Origin: Devosia naphthalenivorans | Lineage (GTDB): Bacteria > Pseudomonadota > Alphaproteobacteria > Rhizobiales > Devosiaceae | Assembly (NCBI RefSeq): GCF_003056355.1 | Contig: NZ_PYVW01000025.1 | Span: 1 to 37,116, forward strand | Reading direction: 5' to 3' | Length of the DNA stretch: 37,116 nucleotides | In this document: positions 25,345 to 34,478 of the stretch, piece after piece | How the letters are laid out: each line of letters begins with the position of its first letter | Position numbering within the stretch: the stretch's first letter is position 1 | Program-made: the position numbers and the translations under genes | The notes under the pieces: generated by a model | What the model saw: the letters and a program-made list of their open reading frames with translations, nothing else | What the model was told of the DNA's origin: nothing | Database searches by the model: none

Positions 25345-26022
25345 ATGAAGCGCTTCGGCATCATGCTTTCCACGACCCTGCTGCTGTCCGGCGCAGCCAG
25401 TGCTGCCGACCTGAACTGGAATAGCGGCACGAGCAGCATCTATTCGCCCACGTCCGTATCCGACTGGTCGGGATTCTACGCTGGCGTGAACGGCGGTTTC
25501 GCCTGGGGAACCCTGACGAGCGAAGACGCCGCCGGCGGCCCCGAAACCGAGAACAACTCGGACGGCTTCCAGTTCGGTGGCCAGGCTGGCTACAACATGG
25601 ACATGGGTGGCTTCGTGATCGGCGCCGAAGCCGATCTGCAATGGGCTAATATCGGCTACACCGAAGACCTTCCAGGCATCGGCAGCTTTGAATCCAACAT
25701 TGATTTCTATGGCACCATCCGCGGCCGCGCCGGCATGGCGTTCGGCGCCGTGATGCCTTACGTAACCGGCGGTTTCGCAGCCGGTCGCGGCACTTCCAGC
25801 GTCACCGACGCAGGCAATGTCGTCACTTCGCAGACGGCAAACCACATCGGCTGGACGGTCGGCGCAGGTCTCGAAGCCAAGGCCACGGACAACATCACCT
25901 TCAAAGCCGAATATCTCTACACCGACCTCGGCACGCAGACCTACAACGGACTGCCCGTTGGCAATACCGACGTCACCCACAACTTCAGCGTCGTCCGCGC
26001 CGGCCTCAACTACAAGTTCTAG
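25345..26022 (+). CDS. Outer-membrane beta-barrel protein (Omp25/Omp31-like porin family)
   Basis: A 225-residue protein with a signal peptide (cut at ASA|AD, 20/21) and a short linker. An eight-stranded barrel then starts at WSGFYAGVNGGFAWG. Alternating strands follow (FGGQAGYNMDMGGFVIGAEADLQW, then IRGRAGMAFGAVMPYVTGGFA, then FKAEYLYTDLGTQ), and the chain ends in NYKF with the C-terminal Phe used for outer-membrane insertion. The family is typical of Hyphomicrobiales such as Brucella and Bartonella. AGGAC precedes the ATG. It is likely an abundant structural or adhesion protein; the exact role is unknown. A hairpin follows. Confidence 0.92.
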   Translation: MKRFGIMLSTTLLLSGAASAADLNWNSGTSSIYSPTSVSDWSGFYAGVNGGFAWGTLTSEDAAGGPETENNSDGFQFGGQAGYNMDMGGFVIGAEADLQWANIGYTEDLPGIGSFESNIDFYGTIRGRAGMAFGAVMPYVTGGFAAGRGTSSVTDAGNVVTSQTANHIGWTVGAGLEAKATDNITFKAEYLYTDLGTQTYNGLPVGNTDVTHNFSVVRAGLNYKF

Positions 26023-26060
26023 CCAGCCGTTTCCCGCTTTCCCGTTCCCGCTTGCTTTAG

Positions 26061-26083
26061 GGGCGCAGAATGCTGCGCCCTTG
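26061..26083 (+). terminator. Hairpin after the porin gene
   Basis: GGGCGCAG and CTGCGCCC form a perfect 8-bp stem with loop AATG, 38 bases past the porin stop, followed by only TT. It lies between convergent genes and could serve either. Confidence 0.55.
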
Positions 26084-26121
26084 CCCGTCGATGAGCTAGC
26101 CGCAACGCTCACGCGTCCAGG

Positions 26122-26577
26122 TCACTCTTGTTCAAGTGGGCCGCAGTAAATCAGTCCGGCATCGGCGATGCTGTCTGACTCGAAGAGCATGGCTTGAGCG
26201 GACTCGGCAAAGCGTAGGCTCAGCACATCGTCGGTTGGCGGGCCCTCGCTGGTGCAGCGAGCTTGGATGTCGTAGCCGCCCTGCGCTTCCGAAATGGTGG
26301 AGAATTGACAAACCGAGCCGGCCGGCGTGCGCAATTCGCGTTCGCTGAAGCGCCAGGCCATTTCTTTACAGAGAGCGGCCTCGGCGGCCCACATGCCAAG
26401 AAAGCGAAGCTCTTTCTCATCTGTTGGCAGCGACTTGCCCGATGACAAACCTTCCCCCTCGCCTCCGATCCTCGTAGCGCTGGCGGCATTGTCGCCATTG
26501 GCCATGACCGGCAAAGTGAATGGTGCCGCAATCGCGATACCTGCCGCAACCATCACGGCCCGAATGAAAAGCACCAT
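26122..26577 (-). CDS. Hypothetical exported protein with four cysteines
   Basis: A 151-residue protein with a signal peptide (cut near VMA|NG, 25/26) and a mature domain with four cysteines (70, 90, 108, 145) that could form two disulphides. The region reads [17 protein letters not shown], then [20 protein letters not shown], then [22 protein letters not shown] recall similar patterns in unnamed Hyphomicrobiales proteins but know of no function. GAGG seven bases before the ATG supports the start. It is convergent with the porin. The stretch 26578-26835 that follows has no gene or signal I recognise. Confidence 0.72.
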   Translation of the reverse strand: MVLFIRAVMVAAGIAIAAPFTLPVMANGDNAASATRIGGEGEGLSSGKSLPTDEKELRFLGMWAAEAALCKEMAWRFSERELRTPAGSVCQFSTISEAQGGYDIQARCTSEGPPTDDVLSLRFAESAQAMLFESDSIADAGLIYCGPLEQE

Positions 26578-26837
26578 TGCTGAACCTCTTGATTGTTCCG
26601 GCGGTCACGGCGCCCGGCTTACATCCAGTGTCCATCGGTCAATCCAGCCAGCGGTGCCGGGTTCCAGAAAGAAACGCCTGACGCGGGGGCCAACATGTGC
26701 CCGGCAGGTTAATCGAAGCCGTCGCGGCGAACCTACCAAGCTCACAGGCATTGAGTTGGCAGGAACAACCGGCGTGCCGGCGGACCACAGAGCACGAGGC
26801 GCATTGGCCAACAGTGGTCCCGCCTCGAACACGGGAA

Positions 26838-26939
26838 ATGATAATGCCAAACGCAGCAGACATACCCGTCCACACGTTCATTGCCGAAGACATCGCCGAG
26901 GCGCCACTAAAGACCATGATGGGTGCAGGGAAGCCGTGA
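26838..26939 (+). CDS. Possible 33-codon ORF coupled to the alarmone hydrolase
   Basis: Starts at ATG 26838 (or 26844) and encodes [20 protein letters not shown] and 13 more residues. Its TGA overlaps the GTG of the next gene as GTGA. This is the usual geometry of translational coupling, so it may be a short leader ORF or a small protein. I do not recognise it and the ribosome site is weak. It may be chance: it rests on the overlap alone. Confidence 0.35.
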   Translation: MIMPNAADIPVHTFIAEDIAEAPLKTMMGAGKP

Positions 26940-27505
26940 GCTATCGCCTGCGCGGTGAACCGGCTGCTGCCCCGGACGAAGCAGAAGTCGCGCGGCAGCT
27001 TGGCGGCGCAGAGTCCGTGTTGGCGGCCTTCCGCTTTGCGCGCGATGCCCATGGGGCGATCAGCCAGGTCCGCAAATACACTGGCGAGCCCTATATCGTT
27101 CATCCATTCGCCGTGGCGAAGCTGGTCCATTCAGTGCCGCATACCGAGGCCATGCTGGCAGCTGCGCTCTTGCACGACGTTGTCGAGGACACCCCGGTGC
27201 AACTCGGCGAAATACGGACGCGGTTCGGCGCGGAAGTGGCTGAACTCGTAGACTGGATGACCGATGTTTCGCGGCCGGAGCACGGCAATCGGACCGCGCG
27301 AAAGCATCTCGACCTGCTTCATACTGCCAAGGCCAGCCCCGGGGCCAAGACCATCAAGCTGGCTGACCTGATCGACAACACCAAGACCATCGCGGCACAC
27401 GATCCCGGATTCTGGCGCCGCTTCCGCAACGAGAAAAAGGCGCTGCTCGAAGTGCTGCGGGACGGTGACGCAACCTTGTGGCGCCTGGCGGCAGAGCGCT
27501 GCTAG
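26936..27505 (+). CDS. Mesh1-like small alarmone hydrolase (HD domain)
   Basis: A 189-residue stand-alone HD hydrolase of the SpoT/RelA type without synthetase or regulatory domains. The motifs follow Mesh1 / SAH enzymes: [16 protein letters not shown] (H56), [13 protein letters not shown] (H80, D81, E84, D85) and [13 protein letters not shown] (D144, N148). These are the metal- and nucleotide-contacting positions in (p)ppGpp 3'-pyrophosphohydrolases. Known members remove pyrophosphate from (p)ppGpp, and animal Mesh1 also dephosphorylates NADPH. The GTG start has GCAGGGA upstream; the open frame runs further back without family similarity. The downstream GH13 gene is 158 bases away. A role in lowering ppGpp is inferred from motifs. 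Confidence 0.87.
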   Translation: MSYRLRGEPAAAPDEAEVARQLGGAESVLAAFRFARDAHGAISQVRKYTGEPYIVHPFAVAKLVHSVPHTEAMLAAALLHDVVEDTPVQLGEIRTRFGAEVAELVDWMTDVSRPEHGNRTARKHLDLLHTAKASPGAKTIKLADLIDNTKTIAAHDPGFWRRFRNEKKALLEVLRDGDATLWRLAAERC

Positions 27506-27663
27506 AGCCCGCGCCGCAAGGCCGCCGGGACTACCGTCACAAACGCCAGCAATTGCCGGTCCGGCCACGAGCATCCGCGGCACGTTGCAACTTACCCCGT
27601 ACAGGCGATGTTAAGTTCCTGCCCCGAATTCACGCGCCGCTCGACAAAAAGGAATGCAAAGCA

Positions 27664-29298
27664 ATGGAAGCAGGCATCCCCTGGTACACCGATGCCGTCA
27701 TCTATGGCATCGACGTCGAGAAGTTTGCTGACGGCAATGGCGATGGCATCGGCGACTTCGTCGGGTTAGCAGAAAAAGTCCCTTATATCGCCGAACTGGG
27801 CGTCACCTGTATCTGGCTCCTGCCGTTCTTTGCCTCACCCGACCGGGACAATGGCTACGATGTGAGCGACTACTACCATATCGGAACAAGGGTCGGCACC
27901 GCGGCAGACTTTCTGGCCTTTCTGCACAAGGCCGGCGAGCATGGCATCCGGGTCATTATCGACTTGGTCGCCAATCACACATCCGACGAACATCCCTGGT
28001 TCGAGGCGGCCCGCCGGGACGAAAAGTCCCACTTCAGGGACTATTATGTCTGGAGCCCCGACCCACCGCCTGTCGAGCCCGGAACGCACTCCATCTTCCC
28101 CGGTGAGGAAACCAGCGTCTGGACCTATGATGAGGTCGCACGGGCGTACTACTTCCACAAATTCTATCATTTCCAGCCCGACCTCAATATCGCCAACCCA
28201 GCAGTCCGCGCCGAGATCGAGCGGGTCATCGACTATTGGCTGTCCTTGGGTATCAGCGGCTTCCGCATCGACGCCGCCCCCTTGGTCATAGGGCAAAATG
28301 GACTTGAACGGGCGAACCCAACCGATCCGCATGGCATATTGCGTGACCTGAGTGCCTACGTGGCACAGCGGCGCCCGGGCGGATTGCTGCTCGGCGAGGT
28401 CAACCTGCCGCCCGAAGAAATGGGCCGCTATTTCGGTGAGGGCGACCAGCTTGGCCTGCTCTTCAACTTCATGATGGCCTGCTACATTTTCGGCGCCATG
28501 GCGCGCCAGGACGCGACGCCCATCTATCAAGGACTGGGCCTGCTGCCCGAGCCGCCGACGCACTGCGGTTGGGCAAACTTCCTGCGCAACCTCGATGAAC
28601 TCGATTTTTCACAGGTGCCGGAGGACTTGAAGGAGGACGTGTTCAAGGCCTTTGCGCCCGACGAGGCGATGCAGGCTTTCGGGCGGGGTGTACGCCGACG
28701 GCTGGCGCCGATGCTGGGCGGGGACCAGCGGCGGATCGAGCTGGCCCTCAGCCTGGTTATCTCGATGCGTGGGGCGCCGCTGCTGGTCTATGGCGACGAA
28801 ATCGGCATGGGAGAGGATTTGAGCCAAGAGGGGCGAAGCGCCGTCCGGACGCCCATGCAATGGGATGGTGAGGCAAACGCGGGCTTTTCCAGCGCGGCCG
28901 CCGGCAAGCTCGTGCAGACACCCATCGCGAAGGGTGCGTTTTCGTACAAAAAGGTCAATGTCGCGAGGCAAAAGGGGGACCCCGCATCTCTGCTCAACCG
29001 CACCAAACGCCTAATCATGGCCCGCCGCAGCCATCAGATTTTTTCGAGGGGCCGGGCGCTGCGTCTTGAGTGCAGCGACAAGGCCGTCTTCGCTCATGGT
29101 TTCGAGGACGGAGCAGAACTGATGATCCTGCTGCACAATTTGTCCGATCGAAAGACCTCGGCGGTGGTGGACCTGGGACCATCGGCAGCCGTCTTGTCCG
29201 ATTTGTTCAACGGAGACGAAATAGCCGCCGACACCGCCCTGAAGGTCGAGATCGAACCTTTCGGCTATCGCTGGCTTGGCGGACAACGGAGAATGTAG
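27664..29298 (+). CDS. GH13 alpha-amylase family protein, trehalose synthase-like
   Basis: A 544-residue (beta/alpha)8 glycosidase close to the trehalose synthase / GH13_16 group (WYTDAVIYGIDVEKFADGNG, then WLLPFFASPDRDNGYDVSDYY). The catalytic nucleophile D203 (GFRIDAAP) and the acid/base E245 (LLGEVN) are present, as is D311. The invariant His of the NHD block is Leu: FLRNLDELD, with L310 (CTC at 28591-28593) where CAC would be expected. Activity may be reduced or changed. There is no fused maltokinase and no signal peptide. YGDEIGMGEDLSQEGRSAVRTPMQW is typical. It stands 158 bases after the alarmone hydrolase and may make or interconvert maltose and trehalose, a compatible solute. Confidence 0.88.
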   Translation: MEAGIPWYTDAVIYGIDVEKFADGNGDGIGDFVGLAEKVPYIAELGVTCIWLLPFFASPDRDNGYDVSDYYHIGTRVGTAADFLAFLHKAGEHGIRVIIDLVANHTSDEHPWFEAARRDEKSHFRDYYVWSPDPPPVEPGTHSIFPGEETSVWTYDEVARAYYFHKFYHFQPDLNIANPAVRAEIERVIDYWLSLGISGFRIDAAPLVIGQNGLERANPTDPHGILRDLSAYVAQRRPGGLLLGEVNLPPEEMGRYFGEGDQLGLLFNFMMACYIFGAMARQDATPIYQGLGLLPEPPTHCGWANFLRNLDELDFSQVPEDLKEDVFKAFAPDEAMQAFGRGVRRRLAPMLGGDQRRIELALSLVISMRGAPLLVYGDEIGMGEDLSQEGRSAVRTPMQWDGEANAGFSSAAAGKLVQTPIAKGAFSYKKVNVARQKGDPASLLNRTKRLIMARRSHQIFSRGRALRLECSDKAVFAHGFEDGAELMILLHNLSDRKTSAVVDLGPSAAVLSDLFNGDEIAADTALKVEIEPFGYRWLGGQRRM

Positions 29299-29392
29299 CG
29301 GTACAGGTTTGCTACTTATTGGCCGGTTCGTGCCTGCCGATTTGCTCAGGTTTGCGCAACGGGGCCGGGTTTCGATTTTCGAGCCCTTAGCC

Positions 29393-30046
29393 TCAGACAC
29401 GCGGATAGTTGGTTTGTTGCACCTCGAGCATTTCGACCATGCGCCGGCGTGCACGTTTTGACCTGATCTGCTCGGCGGTCAATGTCAGTGGCTGAAGCTC
29501 CAGTCCATTCTGGGCCTGCACGATCAGGAAGCGGCGGCTTGCAGCCACCATGATATCTTCCGACCCGTAGACGGCCACGACCTGAAGTTCGATTTCCCGG
29601 GCATACGTCACCACCTGGACAGCATGTCGCGCCGATGCACATTCGGCCCGAACATGGTCGAACATCGCCCGCATTGTGCCCATGTCCCGGACCTTGCCGC
29701 TTTCGAGCGGACCTTGACGTGTCCAGAGATCGAGTTCGGATGGCTCTTGCCACTGGTCGGCATCGTCCGGCTCCGTCACTGGGCAGGTGATCGTCCCTGC
29801 CGGACCTTCCAATTTGGCTGTGAGGGTGTGGATGTAAATTGGCCCGGCGCTCATATTGGCGACGAGGCAGTGAGCCTGGAGCCCCTTACCACTTCCAAGA
29901 TTGATCAGGATGGTCGCCTTCTTCTGGCGCTGATAGCCGGCCAGAAAGACCTGAAGATAGGTCACCCAGACGACCAGCATGCCCACATTGGCCAGCACGT
30001 TCAGCAAATCACCATGCTCGGCGATCCAATCGGTGATCCAGTTCAT
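29393..30046 (-). CDS. Hypothetical single-pass membrane protein
   Basis: A 217-residue protein starting MNWITDWIAEHGDLLNVLAN. One membrane helix at about 12-34 (LLNVLANVGMLVVWVTYLQVF) is followed by a soluble domain with beta-strand character (ILINLGSGKGLQAHCLVANMSAGPIYIH and after). I recall such domains in unnamed proteobacterial proteins but cannot assign a function. A longer in-frame start exists upstream, but this ATG fits the helix best. It is divergent from the BCCT transporter across 170 bases, so shared regulation is possible. Confidence 0.7.
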   Translation of the reverse strand: MNWITDWIAEHGDLLNVLANVGMLVVWVTYLQVFLAGYQRQKKATILINLGSGKGLQAHCLVANMSAGPIYIHTLTAKLEGPAGTITCPVTEPDDADQWQEPSELDLWTRQGPLESGKVRDMGTMRAMFDHVRAECASARHAVQVVTYAREIELQVVAVYGSEDIMVAASRRFLIVQAQNGLELQPLTLTAEQIRSKRARRRMVEMLEVQQTNYPRV

Positions 30047-30216
30047 TGGCAAATGCTCGCCGTGAGGGTTTAGCGATGAACGTGGTGCGAGTGGCTTTGG
30101 TTGACAGTTTTTGCGCAAGGCCACCACGTTGATTGGTGGGAAGCGTGGAACCGCCACTGCCTCCAGGCCTTGTTCCCATTGGATATAACCATTCCAGCCC
30201 CAAGGTGCATGGGCCC

Positions 30217-32211
30217 ATGTTCAAACCCTTCATCATCAATCGACCGGTTTTCTTCGGCTCGCTTCTGGTCATCGGTGCCTTTCTTGCCGTTGGAATAGTC
30301 TTTCCCAACCAGGCCGATGAGGTGTTTGGTTCCGTTCAGACCGGTATTTTGCAGAGCTTCGGCTGGTTCTACCTGCTTTGTGTCGGGATATTCCTCATCA
30401 CGGTGTTGCTGCTCTGTTTCGGCCGCTATGGCCGCCTGAAGCTGGGGCCCGACGACTCCACGCCCGATTTCAAGTTTACCTCATGGATCGCCATGTTGTT
30501 CGCCGCCGGCATGGGCATCGGCTTGATGTTCTACGCGGTTGGCGAGCCCATGACCCACTTCATGGCGCCCCCCACGGCAGATCCGCGCTCGATTCAGGCG
30601 ATGCGCGAAGCCATGACCGTCACCTTCTTCCATTGGGGCATCCACGCCTGGGCCATCTATGCCGTAGTTGGGCTGTCGCTGGCCTATTTCGGCTATCGCT
30701 ACAATCTGCCGCTCACCATCCGCTCCGGGCTCTATCCATTGCTCAAGGAACGCATCAATGGCCCCATCGGCCACGTCGTCGATATTTTTGCGATCGTCGG
30801 CACCATGTTCGGCATTGCCACCTCGCTCGGCGTCGGCGTGTCGCAGATCAATGCGGGACTGGCCTATCTGCTCGGCGCCCCCGTCGGTCCGATCGTCCAG
30901 CTACCGCTCATCGCCGTCGTTACAGCGCTGGCCACCGCTTCAGTGGTCAGTGGTTTGGACAAGGGCGTGCGTATCCTGTCCGAAATCAATTTGGTCGTCG
31001 CAATCCTGTTGATGCTGTTTGTGCTTGTTGTCGGGCCTACCGCGCAGCTGTTCCGCGATCTGGTGCAAAATCTGGGGCTCTATCTCGACACCCTGGTGCT
31101 CCGCACTTTCAACATCTATGCCTACGAGCCCACGCCCTGGGTCGACGCCTGGACCCTGTTCTACTGGGCCTGGTGGATTTCCTGGTCGCCTTTCGTCGGC
31201 ATGTTCATCGCCCGCATCTCGCGCGGTCGAACGGTGCGCGAATTCGTCACCGCGGTGCTGTTCATTCCGGCGGGTTTCACCTTCATCTGGATGACCGTAT
31301 TCGGCAACACCGCCATGTTCATCGATACCGGCGTTGCGGCGGGCGACGTCGGGCAGGCCATCGCCGCCGATATTTCCACCGGGCTCTTCCATTTCTTCCA
31401 ATATCTGCCCTTCAGCGGCCTCACCTCCACTCTGGCCATTATCCTGGTCGCCATCTTCTTCGTCACTTCCTCCGATTCGGGCTCGCTGGTGGTCGATTCC
31501 ATTGCCGCGGGCGGGGAATCCGAGACGACGACCGGGCAGCGCGTCTTCTGGTGCGTGATGGAGGGCGTGGTCGCGGCATCCCTCCTGCTCGCCGGAGGTC
31601 TGCCTGCGCTGCAATCGGCGACTATTGCCAGCGCCCTGCCCTTCGCCATCGTCATGCTGGGCCTGGTCTGGTCGCTGTATCTGGGCATGCGTTCGGACCT
31701 TGCCCAACAATATGCGCGCCCAGCCGCACCAGCGCCTGTTGCTCCCGCGCAGGCAGCCGGGCTGACCTGGCAACGCCGGCTGGCCCTGATGATGCGCGCG
31801 CCTACCAAGGAGGAAGTGGAGGCCTTCATCGCCGAGGACGTCCGTCCCGCGCTCCAACAGGTGGCCCGGGAACTCACCGATCGTGGACGGCCCGCCAATA
31901 TCGAGACAGATGAGGCCGGCAGCATCGCCCTGCGATCGCCCGCCGAAAACCAGCGGGATTTTGTCTATGGCGTCAGTCTTGCGTCACTGCCCATCCCCAA
32001 TTTCGCGCCACTCGCCACGCGTCGGCCGGAACAGCGCTACGAAGCGCGCACCTATTTCTCGAGCGGCGGCCGCGGCTATGACATCATGGGGCTCAATCGC
32101 GATCAGCTCATCGCCGACGTCCTGGTGCAGTTCGAGCGCTATCTCCATCTCACCCAATCCCCGGCCTCGCAGTTGCTCCACGCTGCGCCGGAGCACACCT
32201 CGAGCGAATAA
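30217..32211 (+). CDS. BCCT-family transporter (betaine/choline/carnitine type)
   Basis: An integral membrane symporter for quaternary ammonium compounds, usually driven by sodium or protons and used for osmoprotection. From the ATG at 30217 it has 664 residues. There are twelve predicted helices, the BCCT motifs [22 protein letters not shown] and [20 protein letters not shown], and [18 protein letters not shown]-terminal cytoplasmic tail of about 150 residues resembles the BetT/BetS type, which can sense osmolarity. An in-frame GTG at 30205 is an alternative start. No betaine-synthesis genes are adjacent. The substrate is inferred only at family level. Confidence 0.93.
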   Translation: MFKPFIINRPVFFGSLLVIGAFLAVGIVFPNQADEVFGSVQTGILQSFGWFYLLCVGIFLITVLLLCFGRYGRLKLGPDDSTPDFKFTSWIAMLFAAGMGIGLMFYAVGEPMTHFMAPPTADPRSIQAMREAMTVTFFHWGIHAWAIYAVVGLSLAYFGYRYNLPLTIRSGLYPLLKERINGPIGHVVDIFAIVGTMFGIATSLGVGVSQINAGLAYLLGAPVGPIVQLPLIAVVTALATASVVSGLDKGVRILSEINLVVAILLMLFVLVVGPTAQLFRDLVQNLGLYLDTLVLRTFNIYAYEPTPWVDAWTLFYWAWWISWSPFVGMFIARISRGRTVREFVTAVLFIPAGFTFIWMTVFGNTAMFIDTGVAAGDVGQAIAADISTGLFHFFQYLPFSGLTSTLAIILVAIFFVTSSDSGSLVVDSIAAGGESETTTGQRVFWCVMEGVVAASLLLAGGLPALQSATIASALPFAIVMLGLVWSLYLGMRSDLAQQYARPAAPAPVAPAQAAGLTWQRRLALMMRAPTKEEVEAFIAEDVRPALQQVARELTDRGRPANIETDEAGSIALRSPAENQRDFVYGVSLASLPIPNFAPLATRRPEQRYEARTYFSSGGRGYDIMGLNRDQLIADVLVQFERYLHLTQSPASQLLHAAPEHTSSE

Positions 32212-32281
32212 CAGCCAGCGTGAAGCCTTGTCTGTGAAGCCCAGCAATGCCAGCTTGCGCCAGCAACAGGGAGAAAGAGCC

Positions 32282-33115
32282 ATGGCTGCACTGGGAACCG
32301 TCCGCACCGGAACGGCGGGTTGGGTGTTCGAGCCCTGGCGCGGGACGTTTTTCCCCGAGGGCCTGGTGCAGAAAAAAGAGCTGGCCTATGCCAGCTCGCT
32401 CCTGGGCAGCATCGAGATCAACGCCACCTTCCGCGCCAACCAGAAGCCGGACAGCTTCCGCAAATGGGCCGGCGAAACACCAGAGGGCTTCGTGTTCTCG
32501 ATCAAGGGGCCGCAACTGGTCACCCACATCAAGCGGCTCAAGAACTGCGAGATCGAGCTCGCCAATTTCTTTGCCTCAGGCGTGCTGGCACTGGGCGCCA
32601 AGCTCGGCCCTTTCGTCTGGCAATTGCCGCCGAATTTAAGCTTTGACGCGGCGGTGCTCGAGAACTTCCTTGCCCTGCTGCCGCGTACACCAGAGCAATG
32701 CGTGGAGCTGGCAAAAAAATCCGACGCGCGGCTCAAGTCCGAGCCTTACCTCGGAACGGACGGCGTGGCTCCCCTTCGCCACGCCATCGAAATGCGCAAT
32801 GCGAGCTTCGATGTCCCCGAAGTTAACGCGCTGCTGGAGCGCTACAATGTTGCCCGCGTGATTGCCGACACGCCTGACAACCCGGGCCGCACGCTGACGG
32901 CGGTCTTCGCCTATTGCCGCCTGCAAGGTCCGGTACACGGCAATGGGCAAGGCTATGGGGTAGAGGATATCGCGGACTGGGCAGCTACCTGCAAATCCTG
33001 GGCCGATGCCGGTAAGGACGTCTTCGCCTATTTCGTCCATGAGGATAAGCTGCACGCCCCGGCCAACGCCATCGCCTTGCGCAAGGCGCTGGGCATCAGC
33101 TACCCCGCTGACTGA
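32282..33115 (+). CDS. DUF72 family protein
   Basis: A 277-residue protein with the YecE/DUF72 TIM-barrel-like fold. The pattern is VRTGTAGWVFEPWRGTFFPEG, then IEINATFRANQKPDSFRKWA, FVFSIKGPQLVTH, GPFVWQLPPNL and the late RLQGPVHGNGQGYG. Family members have no settled function, though nuclease or metal-linked roles have been proposed. AGGGAGAAAGAG precedes the ATG. It lies 70 bases after the BCCT gene and 79 bases before dsbB on the same strand, without overlap. Confidence 0.9.
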   Translation: MAALGTVRTGTAGWVFEPWRGTFFPEGLVQKKELAYASSLLGSIEINATFRANQKPDSFRKWAGETPEGFVFSIKGPQLVTHIKRLKNCEIELANFFASGVLALGAKLGPFVWQLPPNLSFDAAVLENFLALLPRTPEQCVELAKKSDARLKSEPYLGTDGVAPLRHAIEMRNASFDVPEVNALLERYNVARVIADTPDNPGRTLTAVFAYCRLQGPVHGNGQGYGVEDIADWAATCKSWADAGKDVFAYFVHEDKLHAPANAIALRKALGISYPAD

Positions 33116-33194
33116 TCAAAACCCTGTTTGCCGGCTGGAGTTTGCATCCAGCGCGGTCTATCCAGCCTCAACTGCGTCACTTGAAAGATCACCG

Positions 33195-33704
33195 ATGGCC
33201 GCCACGGTTTCCCGCCCGCTCGACAAGATTGCAGCAGGCCTCGCTTTTCTGCTTGGCCTTGTCACGATAGCCGCAGCCTGGGGCACGCAGGTGATCGGAG
33301 GCCTGGTGCCGTGCGAACTCTGCCTCGAGCAACGCCTCTCCTATTACTACGGCCTGCCATTGTTGCTGCTGGTGCTGGCTCTGTGGAACCGCCTGCCGCT
33401 GACGGTGTGGTACGTCGCCATGGCAATCGTCGCCACGATCTTCGCCTGGGGCACCTATATGGGCGCCTTCCATGCCGGGGTCGAATGGGGCTTCTGGCCC
33501 GGCCCGACCGCCTGCACCGGGATCGGCGAAGCGATGGACTTCAATTCGCTCAACAGCATGACCCCGGTCATCGGCTGCGATGTCGTGCAATTCCGCTTTC
33601 TGGGCATTTCGCTCGCGGGCTACAATGCCTTGATCTCGCTGGCCATTGTCGGACTGCTGCTGGTGTCGATAGCGGCGCAGATGCGCCACAATCGGGTACG
33701 CTGA
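33195..33704 (+). CDS. dsbB: Disulphide bond formation protein DsbB family
   Basis: A 169-residue, four-helix inner-membrane protein that re-oxidises DsbA by passing electrons to quinone. The first cysteine pair is C40-E-L-C43 (LVPCELCLEQR) and the second is C107 and C128, in the periplasmic loop (GPTACTGIG, VIGCDVV). Arg47 after the CxxC, needed for quinone use in E. coli DsbB, is present as LEQR. AAAGATCACCG lies before the ATG. A DsbA partner is not nearby. A dispersed repeat follows the gene. Confidence 0.92.
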   Translation: MAATVSRPLDKIAAGLAFLLGLVTIAAAWGTQVIGGLVPCELCLEQRLSYYYGLPLLLLVLALWNRLPLTVWYVAMAIVATIFAWGTYMGAFHAGVEWGFWPGPTACTGIGEAMDFNSLNSMTPVIGCDVVQFRFLGISLAGYNALISLAIVGLLLVSIAAQMRHNRVR

Positions 33705-33752
33705 ACTAGCCGTATGGTTGCGGCACCGTACGTCAGACGGGCCCGGCACTCC

Positions 33753-33847
33753 AGTAGACCTCATGGTGAGCTTGTCGAACCACGAGGTCGTGGCACCATG
33801 GCTCCACTCGCTCGACCCCATGGTTCGACAAGCTCACCATGAGGTCT
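33753..33847. repeat. Dispersed inverted-repeat element, copy 3 (perfect arms)
   Basis: Two exactly complementary 27-base arms (33756-33782 and 33821-33847) flank a 38-base core with GAGGTCGTGGCACCA and CCACTCGCTCGACC. The arms carry CATGGTGAGCTTGTCGAACC. It sits between the convergent dsbB and HNH genes. Transcripts from either side would form a long hairpin. Confidence 0.9.
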
Positions 33848-33876
33848 CTTCTTGTGCCGGGTGAATATCCACAGCC

Positions 33877-34434
33877 CTACGGCTCCAGCTCGATATCCCA
33901 GTACAGATAGTCCAACCAGCTCCGGTGCAAATGGTTGGGCGGGAAGGCCCGGCCATTATTGTGCAAATCATGCACCGTGGGATGATAAGGCGCCTGGTGC
34001 GGGAACATCTTGATCTCGCTCGGCATCCGGTTGGCCTTGCGCAGATTGCAGGGCGCGCAGGCGGCCACCACATTTTCCCAGGTAGTCAGCCCGCCTTTAG
34101 AGCGGGGGATCACATGATCGAACGTCAACTCGTCCTTGGAGCCGCAATATTGGCACTGGAAGCGGTCGCGCAGGAAGACGTTGAAGCGCGTGAACGCCGG
34201 ATGGCGGGCGGGCTTGACGTAGTCCTTGAGCGAGACAACGCTCGGCAGTTGCATGTGGAAGCTGGGCGAGCGGATGATCGTATCGTAATTGCTGACAATA
34301 TTGACCCGGTCCAGGCACACGGCCTTGATCGCGTCCTGCCAGGACCAGAGCGATAACGGGTAATAGCTGAGCGGCCTGAAATCGGCATTCAGCACAAGCG
34401 CGGGACAGGCCTCAGGCGACACATGGATGGTCAC
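33877..34434 (-). CDS. HNH endonuclease family protein
   Basis: A 185-residue protein common and well conserved in Alphaproteobacteria. The N-terminal half (VLNADFRPLSYYPLSLWSWQDAIKAV) is typical of this group. The HNH fold follows with a zinc knuckle of two CxxC pairs (C94/C97 and C126/C129) and the catalytic FDHVIPRSKGG (D106, H107) plus N130. The true biological role is unsettled; it is not obviously part of a restriction system here. A promoter-like TTCACA-18-TATTAT lies upstream. A dispersed repeat is just past its stop. Confidence 0.92.
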   Translation of the reverse strand: MTIHVSPEACPALVLNADFRPLSYYPLSLWSWQDAIKAVCLDRVNIVSNYDTIIRSPSFHMQLPSVVSLKDYVKPARHPAFTRFNVFLRDRFQCQYCGSKDELTFDHVIPRSKGGLTTWENVVAACAPCNLRKANRMPSEIKMFPHQAPYHPTVHDLHNNGRAFPPNHLHRSWLDYLYWDIELEP

Positions 34435-34478
34435 GTCAGGCTCCCGGAACGGGAATCGTGTAAGTCCATAGCTCCGAT

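Noticed and set aside
26327..26935. Upstream extension of the alarmone hydrolase frame to 392 residues
   Set aside because: The added part overlaps the exported four-cysteine gene on the other strand, has no family similarity, and a GTG with a ribosome site lies at 26936.
3271..33847. Dispersed repeats as a CRISPR-like array
   Set aside because: Only three copies tens of kilobases apart, internally palindromic, with no regular spacers and no cas genes.
33877..34434. HNH endonuclease as part of a defence system
   Set aside because: It is a widely conserved single-gene alphaproteobacterial family, with no methylase, helicase or other defence gene beside it.
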